Assembly: GCA_900472625.1 (NCBI GenBank)
Contig: UCIT01000002.1
Location: 54,422 to 118,421 of the forward strand
Source of the DNA: Hyphomicrobiales bacterium
GTDB taxonomy: Bacteria; Pseudomonadota; Alphaproteobacteria; Rhizobiales; Rhizobiaceae
Direction of reading: 5' to 3'
Length of the DNA: 64,000 nucleotides
The translations under genes were made by a program, and so were the position numbers. Shown here one piece after another: positions 39,048-48,560 of this stretch. The notes beneath the pieces are model-generated. The model saw only the letters and a program-made list of their open reading frames with translations. It did not search any database and was not told the origin of the DNA. How positions within the stretch are numbered: position 1 is the first letter of the stretch; the number at the start of each line of letters is the position of its first letter.

Positions 39048-40262
39048 ATGCCCCCATTGCGGATGAGCGAGCGCCGAACCAGCATGCTCGGCGCCATGCT
39101 TGCCACCCTCGGTCCGATCTCGATGGCGATCTACACGCCGGCCATGCCGGAGCTGGTGGCCGCTTTCCACACCACGGAAGCGGCGGTTAAGATGACCCTG
39201 TCCCTCTATTTCGCCGGCTTCTCCGTCGCCCAACTGCTCGCCGGCCCGCTGTCGGATGCCTTCGGGCGCAGGGCGGCGACGCTGCTTTTCGTCGGCATCT
39301 ACATGGCAGGCAGCCTGTTGTCGGCCTTCGCGCCTGATATCGAGTGGCCATTGGCCGGCCGGCTGATCCAGGGCATCGGCGCCTCTGTCGGCATCACCGT
39401 GGCCCGCGCCATTGTCCGCGACCAGTTCACCGGGTCGGAAGCCTCGCGGATCATGAACCTGATCGGCATCATGATTGCCATCGGCCCGGCCATCGCCCCA
39501 ACCATCGGCGGCCTGGCGCTTGCAGCCCTCGGCTGGCAGTCGGTGTTCTTCCTGCTAATCGGCTTCGGCCTGATGATCTGCCTGACGGTGCTGGCATTCA
39601 TGCGCGAGACCAGCACGCCCGATCGCCGCCGCGCCTTGCCTGGGCCGCTGTTTCGAGCCTATGCCGAACTCATCCGCGAGCCGCGCTTCGTCTCTGCCTC
39701 ATTGGTGCTCGGCGGCTCGATCGGCGCGCTCTACGCGCAGTCGACCATGCTGCCCTTCATCCTGATCAAGATCGTCGGCCTCAGCCCGACCGCCTTCGGC
39801 ATGGGCATGCTGATGCAGTCCGGCTCCTATTTCCTCGGCTCCGTCTGCCTGCGCATGACCTCGTCGCGCCTGCATGGCGACGGCTCGGTGCGCGTCGGCC
39901 TCGGGCTGCTGGCGATATCGGGCGTGATGATCGCGCTCTCGGTGCAGTTCGTCACCCCGTCCTATCTGTCGATCATGGGCCCCGTCGCCTTCCTCGCCTT
40001 CGGGCTCGCCTTCCTGACGCCGCACATGACCACCTCCGGCCTCTACCCGTTCCCGCACATCGCCGGCTCGGCGTCGGCGATGATGGGCTTCATCCAGATG
40101 GGCGGCGGCTTCCTCGGCGGCGTCACCGCCTCGCTGATCGGCATGCCGTTGTCGGCCTTCGGCATCATCATCCCCGCGATGGCGCTGATCGCGGTGACGA
40201 GCTACGTCTGGTTTGTCCGCGCCTCGCGCCGGGCGGCGCAAGTGACGCATTCGACTTTGTAG
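39048..40262 (+). CDS. Multidrug efflux MFS transporter, Bcr/CflA family
   Basis: 404 aa if started at ATG 39048; ATG 39063 (MSERRTSMLGAMLATLGPISMAIYTPAMPEL) is a good alternative. Twelve-helix drug:H+ antiporter: motif A GPLSDAFGRRAATLLF and the Bcr-type IQGIGASVGITVARAIVRD in helix 4 are clear. It probably exports drugs or small metabolites. Divergent from the TetR/HXXEE operon; a link to the operator between them is an inference. Confidence 0.9.
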   Translation: MPPLRMSERRTSMLGAMLATLGPISMAIYTPAMPELVAAFHTTEAAVKMTLSLYFAGFSVAQLLAGPLSDAFGRRAATLLFVGIYMAGSLLSAFAPDIEWPLAGRLIQGIGASVGITVARAIVRDQFTGSEASRIMNLIGIMIAIGPAIAPTIGGLALAALGWQSVFFLLIGFGLMICLTVLAFMRETSTPDRRRALPGPLFRAYAELIREPRFVSASLVLGGSIGALYAQSTMLPFILIKIVGLSPTAFGMGMLMQSGSYFLGSVCLRMTSSRLHGDGSVRVGLGLLAISGVMIALSVQFVTPSYLSIMGPVAFLAFGLAFLTPHMTTSGLYPFPHIAGSASAMMGFIQMGGGFLGGVTASLIGMPLSAFGIIIPAMALIAVTSYVWFVRASRRAAQVTHSTL

Positions 40263-40320
40263 AAGTGAGGGCGTAGCACCTCTCCACTGCTTTGCTCTGC
40301 CCCGTCGCCACATCCTCCAC

Positions 40321-40462
40321 CGTCATGCTCGGGCTTGTCCCGAGCATCTGCCAACGCCGCTACAAACTCGACGAGAGTGGACGCTGGGCCGCAAACGAGC
40401 AGCCATCACTGTTGCATTTCGGGCAACGTGCTTAGATCCTCGGGACGAGCCCGAGGATGACG
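40321..40462. repeat. 142-bp element with ~29-bp imperfect terminal inverted repeats
   Basis: Left end CGTCATGCTCGGGCTTGTCC and right end reverse-complement CGTCATCCTCGGGCTCGTCC; each arm is itself a hairpin (CTCGGGCTTGTCCCGAG; CTCGGGACGAGCCCGAG). The ~80-base centre has no gene. It occupies most of the 304-base gap between the MFS gene and argG terminator (40263-40566), which otherwise contains only the terminator. The GCTTGTC loop recurs in the hairpin at 45953-45983, so both may belong to one interspersed repeat family. Confidence 0.8.
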
Positions 40463-40517
40463 TCGAGAGAGTGGAAAACGCCGTAATTCCAGCGAATTAA
40501 CCCAACCGTCAACGCAA

Positions 40518-40542
40518 AAAGGCCCGCGCGAGGCGGGCCTTT
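40518..40542 (-). terminator. Intrinsic terminator after argG
   Basis: Stem AAAGGCCCGC / GCGGGCCTTT with a GCGAG loop, followed on the minus strand by TTTTTGCG. It lies 25 bases past the argG stop. Confidence 0.85.
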
Positions 40543-40566
40543 CGAAACCGAGCGGCGAATACCGTC

Positions 40567-41790
40567 TTACTTCGCCAGGTTGCGCTTGCCGAGCGTGCGC
40601 AGGCGCAGCGCGTTGAGCTTGATGAAGCCGGCGGCGTCCTTCTGGTCGTAGGCGCCCTGGTCGTCCTCGAAGGTGACCAGCTTGTCGGAATAGAGCGACT
40701 TGTCGCTCTCGCGGCCGGTGACCATGACGTTGCCCTTGTAGAGCTTCAGCGTCACTTCGCCCTCGACATGCTCCTGACTCTTGTCGATCAACGCCTGCAG
40801 CATCTCGCGCTCCGGCGAGAACCAGAAGCCGTAATAGATCAGCTCGGCGTAACGCGGCATGATCTCGTCCTTGAGATGGGCCGCACCCCGGTCGAGGGTG
40901 ATCGATTCGATCGCACGGTGGGCGGTCAGCAGGATGGTGCCGCCGGGCGTTTCGTAAACGCCGCGCGACTTCATACCGACATAGCGGTTCTCGACGAGGT
41001 CGAGACGGCCGATGCCGTTGTCGCGGCCGTAATTGTTGAGCGTGGCCAGCAATGTCGCCGGGCTCATCCGCACGCCGTTGATCGAGACGGCATCACCCTT
41101 CTCGAAGCCAACCTTGATAATGGTGGCCTTGTCGGGTGCAGCTTCCGGCGAGATAGTGCGCATGTGCACATATTCGGGCGCCTCGACGGCCGGGTCTTCC
41201 AGCACCTTGCCCTCGGAAGAGGAGTGCAGCAGGTTGGCGTCGACGGAAAACGGCGCTTCGCCCTTCTTGTCCTTGGCGACGGGGATCTGGTGCTGCTCGG
41301 CAAAGGCCAGCAGATCGGTGCGTGATTTGAACGACCAGTCGCGCCACGGGGCGATGATCTTGATATCCGGGTTCAGCGCGTAGGCGGACAGCTCGAAACG
41401 AACCTGGTCGTTTCCCTTACCGGTGGCGCCATGCGCGATCGCGTCGGCGCCGGTCTTCTTGGCGATATCGATCAGGTGCTTGGAGATCAGCGGCCGAGCG
41501 ATCGAGGTGCCGAGCAGGTAGACGCCTTCATAGACGGCATTGGCGCGGAACATCGGGAAGACGAAATCGCGCACGAACTCTTCGCGCACATCCTCGATGT
41601 AGATCTCCTTGATGCCGAGCATCTCGGCCTTCTTGCGCGCCGGCTCGAGCTCTTCGCCCTGCCCGAGATCGGCAGTGAAGGTGACGACTTCGGCGTTGAG
41701 CTCCGTCTGCAGCCACTTCAGGATGATCGAGGTGTCGAGGCCGCCCGAATAGGCGAGGACGACTTTCTTTACGTCTTTGTGCGATGCCAT
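40567..41790 (-). CDS. argG: Argininosuccinate synthase
   Basis: Joins citrulline and aspartate with ATP to make argininosuccinate. 407 aa from ATG 41790 ([21 protein letters not shown]); the frame upstream to 41886 is not family-like. N-type ATP pyrophosphatase P-loop [10 protein letters not shown] at about residues 13-22, then [15 protein letters not shown] and SPEREML, are the active-site segments. Followed by the terminator at 40518. Confidence 0.98.
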   Translation of the reverse strand: MASHKDVKKVVLAYSGGLDTSIILKWLQTELNAEVVTFTADLGQGEELEPARKKAEMLGIKEIYIEDVREEFVRDFVFPMFRANAVYEGVYLLGTSIARPLISKHLIDIAKKTGADAIAHGATGKGNDQVRFELSAYALNPDIKIIAPWRDWSFKSRTDLLAFAEQHQIPVAKDKKGEAPFSVDANLLHSSSEGKVLEDPAVEAPEYVHMRTISPEAAPDKATIIKVGFEKGDAVSINGVRMSPATLLATLNNYGRDNGIGRLDLVENRYVGMKSRGVYETPGGTILLTAHRAIESITLDRGAAHLKDEIMPRYAELIYYGFWFSPEREMLQALIDKSQEHVEGEVTLKLYKGNVMVTGRESDKSLYSDKLVTFEDDQGAYDQKDAAGFIKLNALRLRTLGKRNLAK

Positions 41791-41906
41791 GATGATGAGT
41801 CCGTTGTGCAAGGAGGGCCGCGGCAAACCCGCAAAACCCGGTGTCGCGGGCACTTTTAGCGAGATTGGCGCTGGACGCAAGGGCAAGGCTCGGAGGAACC
41901 GGCTGG

Positions 41907-42209
41907 CTATAGGTGCTTTGCGATGTTCATGCGCCGATGCAGCACGCGTATGATGGTAATCAGCCGCGCAGTCTCCTTGTAGACGACGAAATGCGCCCGA
42001 TAAGCGAGAATCTTGTAGCCGGGATGGATATTATCTAAGGCGCGACCTCGCTTGGCTTCAGAAGCCAGATCTGAAAAGCAATCTATCAATCCGCGGTTAT
42101 AGGTGTCTGCCTGCTCTTTCGACCACGTTTGAAACGTATATAGCCAGACACCATCGAGGTCCTGACGCGCTCGAGGCGAAACCCGGTAAGCGCGAGGCTT
42201 AGCGGACAT
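41907..42209 (-). CDS. parE: ParE/RelE-superfamily toxin
   Basis: 100-aa ParE-type toxin: opening [30 protein letters not shown], with [25 protein letters not shown] and a C-terminal RVLHRRMN, the expected RelE/ParE fold. ParE toxins inhibit DNA gyrase or, for RelE, mRNA translation. Its start overlaps the antitoxin stop by 11 bases. Located 116 bases before argG's start on the same strand; intact by sequence. Confidence 0.92.
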   Translation of the reverse strand: MSAKPRAYRVSPRARQDLDGVWLYTFQTWSKEQADTYNRGLIDCFSDLASEAKRGRALDNIHPGYKILAYRAHFVVYKETARLITIIRVLHRRMNIAKHL

Positions 42210-42441
42210 ATTTGCGATGCATTTCGTTCAGGAACGCCTCGCCGTCAAACTCTTCCGGCTCTCCTGATTCTTCGCCCTCGATGATTGCAGCGCGTATTGC
42301 CTCGATCTCAGCCTTGTCGCGCAAAAGCTGCAGACCCGCATCGATGATTTCGTTCGTCGAGCTGTAACGACCATCGTCTAGCTGCTCTTCGATGAATTCT
42401 TCCATGCGATCATCAATCGTTACCGACACGACCTTGGCCAT
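42199..42441 (-). CDS. parD: ParD-type antitoxin
   Basis: 80 aa from ATG 42441 (MAKVVSVTIDDRMEEFIEEQL). The N-terminal ribbon-helix-helix SVTIDDRMEEFIEEQLDDGRYSSTNEIIDAGLQLL is of the ParD/CopG type, followed by an acidic C-terminus (EGEESGEPEEFDGEAF) that would bind ParE. The upstream ATG at 42456 would add five residues. Probably autoregulates parDE. Confidence 0.9.
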   Translation of the reverse strand: MAKVVSVTIDDRMEEFIEEQLDDGRYSSTNEIIDAGLQLLRDKAEIEAIRAAIIEGEESGEPEEFDGEAFLNEMHRKYVR

Positions 42442-42538
42442 CTGCGCTCCCGCCATCCGTTTGCCCGTCGTTTGACTTGCCTTCGCAGATTACCATATCT
42501 GGCTGCGAGCGAACAATCCCAGGCGAAAGGCCAGAGCC

Positions 42539-43390
42539 GTGACCGATCTCAGCGATATCATCAAGCCATCCAACGTCGCGGTCGTCACCGGCGGCGCCTC
42601 CGGCATCGGCCTTGCCGCCGCGAAGCACTTTGCCGGCGCCGGCATGAGCATCGCCATCGCCGATCTCGGCGGCGACCGCCTGGCCAAGGCCGCCGAGGAA
42701 CTGAAGGCCATCTCCGGCGAAGAACATGTCATGGCAATCGAAACCGACGTCGCCGACAAGGCCTCGCTCGCAGCGCTTGAGCGCGCCGTCATCCAGCGCT
42801 TCGGCCGCGTCCACGTGCTGATGAACAATGCCGGCATCGGTCCGGAAACCTCGATCTTCAGTGCCGACGCCGATTGGGACGCGATATTGGGCGTCAACAT
42901 GATGGGCGTCGTCAATGGTGTCAGAACCTTTGGGCCGCAGATGCTGGCACACGGCGAACCCGGCCTGATCATCAACACCGGCTCCAAGCAGGGCATCACC
43001 ACCCCGCCCGGCAACCCGGCCTACAACGTCTCCAAGGCGGGCGTGAAGGTCTTCACCGAGGCGCTGCAGCACGAGTTGCGCAACACCGAGGGCGCGAAAA
43101 TATCGGCCCACCTGCTGATCCCCGGCTTCGTCTTTACCGGCCTCTCGAAAGGCTACGGCGGCGAAAAGCCGGCCGCCGCCTGGACCTCCGAACAGACGGT
43201 CGCCTTCATGATCGAGAGCCTCGCCAAGGGCGACTTCTACATCCTCTGCCCCGACAACGACGTTGCCCGCGCTACCGACGAACGCCGCATGGCCTGGGCG
43301 ATCGGCGACGTCATTGAGAACCGCCCGCCGCTGTCGCGCTGGCACCCTGACTATGCCGACAAGTTCAAGGCGTTCCTGGAAAGCAAGTAA
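42539..43390 (+). CDS. SDR family oxidoreductase
   Basis: 283 aa starting at GTG 42539. Classical SDR: TGGASGIG at residues 17-24, NNAG near 97-100 and PAYNVSKAG with catalytic Tyr and Lys. The C-terminal part (WAIGDVIENRPPLSRWHP) is longer than in minimal SDRs. Divergent from parD with a 97-base gap. Substrate unknown. Confidence 0.92.
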   Translation: MTDLSDIIKPSNVAVVTGGASGIGLAAAKHFAGAGMSIAIADLGGDRLAKAAEELKAISGEEHVMAIETDVADKASLAALERAVIQRFGRVHVLMNNAGIGPETSIFSADADWDAILGVNMMGVVNGVRTFGPQMLAHGEPGLIINTGSKQGITTPPGNPAYNVSKAGVKVFTEALQHELRNTEGAKISAHLLIPGFVFTGLSKGYGGEKPAAAWTSEQTVAFMIESLAKGDFYILCPDNDVARATDERRMAWAIGDVIENRPPLSRWHPDYADKFKAFLESK

Positions 43391-43489
43391 CAGCGCAAAC
43401 GATCGGCCCCATGAGAAGGTTTGATTGGTGCATTCCCTGAAAGCCGGATAAGAGAAGCCTCATATCCCGTCACGCTTTCAGGGTGCGCC

Positions 43490-44131
43490 ATGGACTTCCT
43501 GCCGTCACTTCCAACGCTTCTTGCCTTCTCCGCCGCAAGTCTGCTGCTCGCCGCCACCCCCGGCCCCGACATGACGCTGTCGATCAGCCGGGCGCTGTCG
43601 CAGGGCAAGAAGCCGGCGCTCTATGTCGTGCTCGGCACCAGCCTCGGGATCGTCGTTCACACCATGCTGGTGGCCTTCGGCATTTCGGCGTTGATAACAG
43701 CCTCGCCGACCGCCTTCATGATCCTGAAGACCGGCGGTGCCGCCTATCTCATGTGGCTTGCAGTACAAGCGATCCGTTTTGGCTCAAAGCTCTCCGTCGA
43801 GAAGGTCGAGGAGGCCAAGGGCACGCCGCTTTCCAATATCGCCAGCGGCTTCTGGGTCAATCTCCTGAACCCCAAGGTCATCATCTTCTTCATGACCTTC
43901 CTGCCGCAGTTCGTCACCGCGGGCGATCCATCAGTCACCCAGAAGCTGCTTTTCCTCGGCTTCTTCTTCATCGTCATCGGCATGCCGGTCAACGCATTGG
44001 TCGTACTTGCCTCCGACGGACTGGCGACCTGGCTGCAGAACAACAGGAAAGTGCTGCGCGGCATGGATTACACCTTCGCCGGCGTCTTCTCGATCTTCGC
44101 CGTGAAGATCTTCTTCACCCAGTCGCGCTGA
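43490..44131 (+). CDS. LysE family amino-acid exporter (second copy)
   Basis: 213 aa from ATG 43490 (MDFLPSLPTLLAFSAASLLLAATPGPDMTLSISRAL); the frame to 43421 has no similarity. LysE signature A-T-P-G-P-D-M and NLLNPKVIIFFMTFLPQF confirm the family. A different subgroup from the gene at 36962. Six helices predicted. Confidence 0.93.
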   Translation: MDFLPSLPTLLAFSAASLLLAATPGPDMTLSISRALSQGKKPALYVVLGTSLGIVVHTMLVAFGISALITASPTAFMILKTGGAAYLMWLAVQAIRFGSKLSVEKVEEAKGTPLSNIASGFWVNLLNPKVIIFFMTFLPQFVTAGDPSVTQKLLFLGFFFIVIGMPVNALVVLASDGLATWLQNNRKVLRGMDYTFAGVFSIFAVKIFFTQSR

Positions 44132-44149
44132 GGCGAACGACGCGCTCGA

Positions 44150-44944
44150 TCAGCCGATCAGCAGTGCATCATCGTCAAGCGTCTGGCCGCGCATCTTGCG
44201 GAACATCGCGATCAGGTCCTCGACCTGCAGGTCCTTGCGACTGTCGCCCGCGACGTCGAGCATGATCTCGCCGCCATGCAGCATGATCGTGCGGTGGCCG
44301 TAGTCCAGCGCCTGGCGCATCGAGTGCGTCACCATCAGCGTCGTCAGCTTGCGCTCGGAGACCACCTTCTCCGTCAGGCCCATGACGAACTCGGCCATGC
44401 CGGGGTCGAGCGCTGCCGTATGCTCGTCGAGCAGAAGCACCTCGGAGCCGGCAAGCGTCGCCATCACAAGCGACACCGCCTGCCGCTGCCCGCCGGACAA
44501 CAGGTCCATGCGGTCCTTCATCCGGGCTTCCAGCCCGAGATTGAGCTCGGCGATGCGCTCGCGGAAATGCGCACGGCGGCGTGGCCCGAGCGCCGAGCTA
44601 AGCCCGCGTCGCTCGCCGCGCCGCGCCGCCAGCGCCAGGTTCTCCTCGATCGACAGAGCGCCGCAGCTGCCCGTCAGCGGGTCCTGAAACACGCGGGCGA
44701 CGAGGCCCGCGCGCGCCGCTGTCGATTTGCGCGTCACGTCGGTATGGCCGATCGTCACCGTGCCCTCGCTTGCCAGCACGTCGCCGGCGAGCACGCCAAG
44801 AAGCGTCGACTTGCCGGCGCCGTTCGAGCCGATGACGGTGACGAACGAGCCTTCCTCGATCGTCAGGTTGACGCCATTCAGCGCCTGCTTCTGCAGCGGC
44901 GTCCCCTTGCCGAAAACGACCTTGATATCCTTGAGATTGATCAT
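44150..44944 (-). CDS. ABC transporter ATP-binding protein (COG1101)
   Basis: 264-aa ATPase with Walker A IGSNGAGKSTL, signature LSGGQRQAVSL and Walker B EVLLLDEHTAALDP. It overlaps the permease stop by ATGA. With the permease (44941) and the binding protein (46031) it forms an uncharacterised ABC importer system (COG1101/4120/2984) for which tryptophan/tyrosine-like ligands were proposed in other bacteria. Confidence 0.92.
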   Translation of the reverse strand: MINLKDIKVVFGKGTPLQKQALNGVNLTIEEGSFVTVIGSNGAGKSTLLGVLAGDVLASEGTVTIGHTDVTRKSTAARAGLVARVFQDPLTGSCGALSIEENLALAARRGERRGLSSALGPRRRAHFRERIAELNLGLEARMKDRMDLLSGGQRQAVSLVMATLAGSEVLLLDEHTAALDPGMAEFVMGLTEKVVSERKLTTLMVTHSMRQALDYGHRTIMLHGGEIMLDVAGDSRKDLQVEDLIAMFRKMRGQTLDDDALLIG

Positions 44945-45822
44945 GACGATGCCCCTCCGCGGCGAAGGCGGGGAAGGACGAGCGCCACCGTCACCAGTAC
45001 GGCGGTGACGAAATTGAGGTCGGAGGCCTGCAGGCCGATGACGTCGCTGGAAAGCGCCAGCTGAATGGCGATGCGGTAGAGGATCGAGCCGATGACGCAG
45101 CCGATCAACGCAATCAGCAGCCCGCGCCGCCCAAGCAGCGTCTCGCCGATGATCACCGCCGCCAGCCCGACGACGATGGTGCCGACGCCCGAGGTCACGT
45201 CGGCGAACCCGTTGGTCTGCGCAAACAGCGCGCCGCCGAGCGCGACCAGCGCATTGGAGATCGCCATGCCGAGATAGATCTGTTTGTTGGTGTCGACGCC
45301 TTGGGCGCGGGCCATCCGGGCGTTCGCACCGGTGGCGCGCATCGCAAGGCCGGAATCGCTCTCGAGGAAGCGCCAGACGACGACAATGGCGATGACCACG
45401 AGCACGCCGACGAACAGCGGCCGCACGTAGAACTCGCGCAGGCCGTGGCCGAAGAACGGGCTGATCATCGTATCGGCATTGATCAGCGCCACGTTCGGCT
45501 TGCCCATGACGCGCAGGTTGACGGAGAACAGCGCGATCATCGTCAGGATCGAGGCAAGCAGATTGAGGATCTTGAAGCGGACGTTGAGCATGGCGGTCAC
45601 CATGCCCGCCGCCGCCCCCGCCGCCATGGCGACCAGTGCCGCAAGCCAGGCATTGACGCCCGCGATGATCAGCACCGCGGTGACGGCCGCGCCGAGCGGG
45701 AACGAGCCATCGACCGTCAGATCCGGAAAATCGAGGATGCGGAATGCGAGGTAGACGCCGAGCGCGACGAAGGCATAGACCAGCCCCAGCTCCACGGCTC
45801 CCCAGAATGCAATCTGACTCAA
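44941..45822 (-). CDS. ABC transporter permease (COG4120)
   Basis: 293 aa, eight to nine membrane helices, opening MSQIAFWGAVELGLVYAFVALGVYLAFRIL. The RILDFPDLTVDGSFPLGAAV segment and AMRATGANARMARAQGVDT cytoplasmic loop are typical of this branched-chain-permease-like family. It stands between the ATPase (overlap) and binding protein (208-base gap holding a hairpin). Confidence 0.92.
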   Translation of the reverse strand: MSQIAFWGAVELGLVYAFVALGVYLAFRILDFPDLTVDGSFPLGAAVTAVLIIAGVNAWLAALVAMAAGAAAGMVTAMLNVRFKILNLLASILTMIALFSVNLRVMGKPNVALINADTMISPFFGHGLREFYVRPLFVGVLVVIAIVVVWRFLESDSGLAMRATGANARMARAQGVDTNKQIYLGMAISNALVALGGALFAQTNGFADVTSGVGTIVVGLAAVIIGETLLGRRGLLIALIGCVIGSILYRIAIQLALSSDVIGLQASDLNFVTAVLVTVALVLPRLRRGGASS

Positions 45823-45952
45823 GGCTGCTGCCCTTTCGTTTTTTGGCCGGAATGGCGCGGCCGCAAGCGCGTTAGTGTGATTGGCCGTCCCCGGCCAACG
45901 TGAGTCGCCGGCGCCACCGACCTAGCTTTGAAGCCTGCACTCAACCTATCAT

Positions 45953-45983
45953 CCTCATCCCTGTGCTTGTCACAGGGATGAGG
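45953..45983. repeat. Perfect 13-bp-arm hairpin inside ABC operon
   Basis: CCTCATCCCTGTG-cttgt-CACAGGGATGAGG: a perfect inverted repeat with a 5-base loop, in the 208-base gap between the binding protein and permease genes. It could stabilise or attenuate the transcript so that the binding protein is made in excess. The GCTTGTC core matches the arms of the 142-bp element at 40321. Confidence 0.8.
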
Positions 45984-46030
45984 ACGGAGAAGGTATGGCC
46001 GTCACACTAGAAGATCAGACGAAGTTATCC

Positions 46031-46987
46031 TTACTCGATCGTCTTCGTCGCGCGCTTCAGCACGCTCTCGGGCAACGTCACGCCCATCTTGGCGGCCGCA
46101 CCCTTGTTGATGACCAGATCGCTGCCGGCGGCAACCTTGACCGCGATATCGCCGGGGTTTTCACCCTTCAGGATGCGAACGACGATCTCGCCGGTCTGCT
46201 TGCCGACATCGTAGTAGTTGAAGCCAAGGGCTGCGACCGAGCCGCGCGACACGGAATCGGTATCGGCGGTAAACAGCGGCAGCTTGGCCTCCTCGGCAAC
46301 GGCAACCGCGCCCTCGAGCGCCGAGATGATCGTGTTGTCGGTCGGCACGTAGATCGCGTCGGCGCGGCCGACGAGCGCACGCGCCGCGCCCTGCACTTCG
46401 GCGGACTTGGTGGCGGCGGATTCGACGACCTTGAGGCCGGCCTTCTCGGCTTCCACCTTCAGCACAGCAAGCAGCGACACCGAGTTGGCCTCACCCGAAT
46501 TGTAGAGATAACCGATCGTCTTGGCGTTCGGCAGGATTTCCTTGATCAGCGCCACGTGCTCGGCCACCGGCGACATGTCGGACAGGCCGGTGACGTTGCC
46601 GCCGGGCTTGTCCATGTTCTTGACCAGCTGCGCGCCGAGCGGATCGGACACGGCGGTGAAGACCACCGGGATATCGCGGGTCGAGGAAACAACGGCCTGC
46701 GCCGACGGCGTCGAGATCGGCACGATCACATCGGGACCGTCACCGGCGAACTGGCGTGCGATCTGGGCCGCCGTGGCAGGATTGCCCTGCGCCGACTGGA
46801 ACACGAACTTGAGGTTCTCGCCTTCCTTGTAGCCGGCCGCCGTCAGCACATCGAGAACGCCCTTGCGGGCGGCGTCGAGCGCCGGATGTTCGACGATCGC
46901 CGTCACCGCGACGGTCACGTCCTGGGCCTTGGCCGGTACGGAAAGGGCAAGTGTCGCCGCGACGGCAGCGAGCAGAACAGAACGCAT
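46031..46987 (-). CDS. ABC transporter substrate-binding protein (COG2984)
   Basis: 318 aa from ATG 46987 (MRSVLLAAVAATLALSVPAKAQ) with a signal peptide cleaved near residue 22. Type I periplasmic-binding fold of the ABC_sub_bind family: VTAIVEHPALDAARKGVLDVL, VFTAVSDPLGAQLV and GYLYNSGEANSVSLL. It is the first gene of the importer operon. Ligand not predictable; aromatic amino acids are the published proposal for distant relatives. Confidence 0.93.
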   Translation of the reverse strand: MRSVLLAAVAATLALSVPAKAQDVTVAVTAIVEHPALDAARKGVLDVLTAAGYKEGENLKFVFQSAQGNPATAAQIARQFAGDGPDVIVPISTPSAQAVVSSTRDIPVVFTAVSDPLGAQLVKNMDKPGGNVTGLSDMSPVAEHVALIKEILPNAKTIGYLYNSGEANSVSLLAVLKVEAEKAGLKVVESAATKSAEVQGAARALVGRADAIYVPTDNTIISALEGAVAVAEEAKLPLFTADTDSVSRGSVAALGFNYYDVGKQTGEIVVRILKGENPGDIAVKVAAGSDLVINKGAAAKMGVTLPESVLKRATKTIE

Positions 46988-47100
46988 GGGTATCCTCCAA
47001 TGATTATTTTTGCGCCGCTTGTAGAAAAAGCGGAGCGGCAAATCAATCATTAGAAGATGCTGTGAGGATCAAACTTGCTGATCACTCACGCGAACGTCCG

Positions 47101-48333
47101 TCAGTCCTCGCCGTGATTGGCGATCATCATGGCCTCGAAGGCAAGGCGCTCGGTCTTGCGCATGCGCTCGGATTCCGACTTCAGCTGGCCGCAGGCGGCG
47201 AGGATGTCGCGGCCGCGTGGCGTGCGGATCGGCGAGGCATAGCCGGCCGCGTTGATGAAATCGGCGAACTTCTCGATCTGCGCCCAGTCCGAACACTGGT
47301 AATTGGTGCCGGGCCACGGGTTGAACGGGATCAGGTTGATCTTCGCCGGCACGCCCTTCAACAGCTTGATCAGCCCCTTGGCATCCTCGAGACTATCGTT
47401 GACGTCCTTCAGCATCACATATTCGAAGGTGATGCGCCGTGCGTTGGAAAGACCAGGATAGGCGCGACAGGCGTCGATCAGCTCCTTCAGCGGATACTTC
47501 TTGTTGATCGGCACCAGGATGTCGCGCAGGTCGTCGCGCACCGCATGCAGCGAGATCGCCAGCATCACGCCGATCTCGTCGCCGGTGCGGAAAATCTCAG
47601 GCACCACGCCCGAGGTCGACAGCGTCACGCGGCGCTTCGACAAGGACAGCCCGTCGCCGTCGGTGGCGATCAGCAGTGCCTGCTTGACGGCGTCGAAATT
47701 GTAGAGCGGTTCGCCCATGCCCATCATAACGATGTTCGAAACCTTGCGGCCCTCGGCCGGCATGATCGTGCCCTGCGGCGCCTCGCGATCGGGGAAGTCG
47801 CCGAGCCGGTCGCGGGCGAGCAAGAGCTGCGACAGGATCTCTTCCGCCGTCAGGTTGCGCACCAGGCGCTGCGTGCCGGTATGACAGAAGGAACAGGTGA
47901 GCGTGCAGCCGACCTGGCTGGAGATGCACAGCGTGCCGCGACCCTCTTCCGGGATATAGACGGTCTCGATCTCGACCGGACGCCCGGCGCCGCGGGCCGG
48001 AAACCGCATCAGCCACTTGCGGGTGCCGTCGTTGGAGACCTGCTCGTCGACGATCTCCGGCCGCTCGATGGTGAAATGCGTCTTCAGCGTCTCGCGCATG
48101 TCCTTGGAGATATTGGCCATGTGGTCGAAGTCGGAAACCCCGCGCACATAGATCCAGTTCCACAGCTGCGCCACGCGCATCTTGATCTGCTTCTCGGCCA
48201 CGCCCTTCTCGCGCAGCGCCTGCCCCATCTCCTCGCGGGTGAGACCGATCAGCGACGGCTTCGGCAGGGCTTCGCCACGCGCGGGCTGGTTACCGGCAGG
48301 CTTGAGAACGGTCATCGCATCCATGACGGACAT
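47101..48333 (-). CDS. rlmN: Dual-specificity 23S rRNA/tRNA methyltransferase RlmN
   Basis: Radical-SAM enzyme making 2-methyladenosine at A2503 of 23S rRNA and A37 of some tRNAs. 410 aa from ATG 48333 ([15 protein letters not shown]); an ATG at 48357 could extend it. The radical cluster is GCTLTCSFC (C-x3-C-x2-C), with GMGEPLYN and late catalytic cysteine in CGQL. The N-terminal lid [11 protein letters not shown] is present. Confidence 0.96.
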   Translation of the reverse strand: MSVMDAMTVLKPAGNQPARGEALPKPSLIGLTREEMGQALREKGVAEKQIKMRVAQLWNWIYVRGVSDFDHMANISKDMRETLKTHFTIERPEIVDEQVSNDGTRKWLMRFPARGAGRPVEIETVYIPEEGRGTLCISSQVGCTLTCSFCHTGTQRLVRNLTAEEILSQLLLARDRLGDFPDREAPQGTIMPAEGRKVSNIVMMGMGEPLYNFDAVKQALLIATDGDGLSLSKRRVTLSTSGVVPEIFRTGDEIGVMLAISLHAVRDDLRDILVPINKKYPLKELIDACRAYPGLSNARRITFEYVMLKDVNDSLEDAKGLIKLLKGVPAKINLIPFNPWPGTNYQCSDWAQIEKFADFINAAGYASPIRTPRGRDILAACGQLKSESERMRKTERLAFEAMMIANHGED

Positions 48334-48509
48334 TTGATCTAATCCCGAATTCAACATGCGATCCTCCCGATAGTCATGGGGACTGGCGGGCCGGATGGGC
48401 ATGAAGGCATAAATTGAGTGCGGAATTTGACGACAATACTGCGATCGATCCGCTGTTATGCGCGCCTTTAGCATCATTTTTGCCGCGCGTCACTAGAGAT
48501 GGAAACGAC

Positions 48510-48534
48510 GAAGGCCGGCGCAAGGCCGGCCTTC
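48510..48534 (-). terminator. Hairpin terminator after ialB-like gene
   Basis: GAAGGCCGGC-gcaag-GCCGGCCTTC, a perfect 10-base stem 27 bases past the IalB-family stop. The downstream minus-strand sequence (GTCGTTTCC) is only weakly U-rich, so it may be a terminator or a 3'-stabilising stem. Confidence 0.65.
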
Positions 48535-48560
48535 GAAAATCGGGAGGCTCTGGCGAGAGC

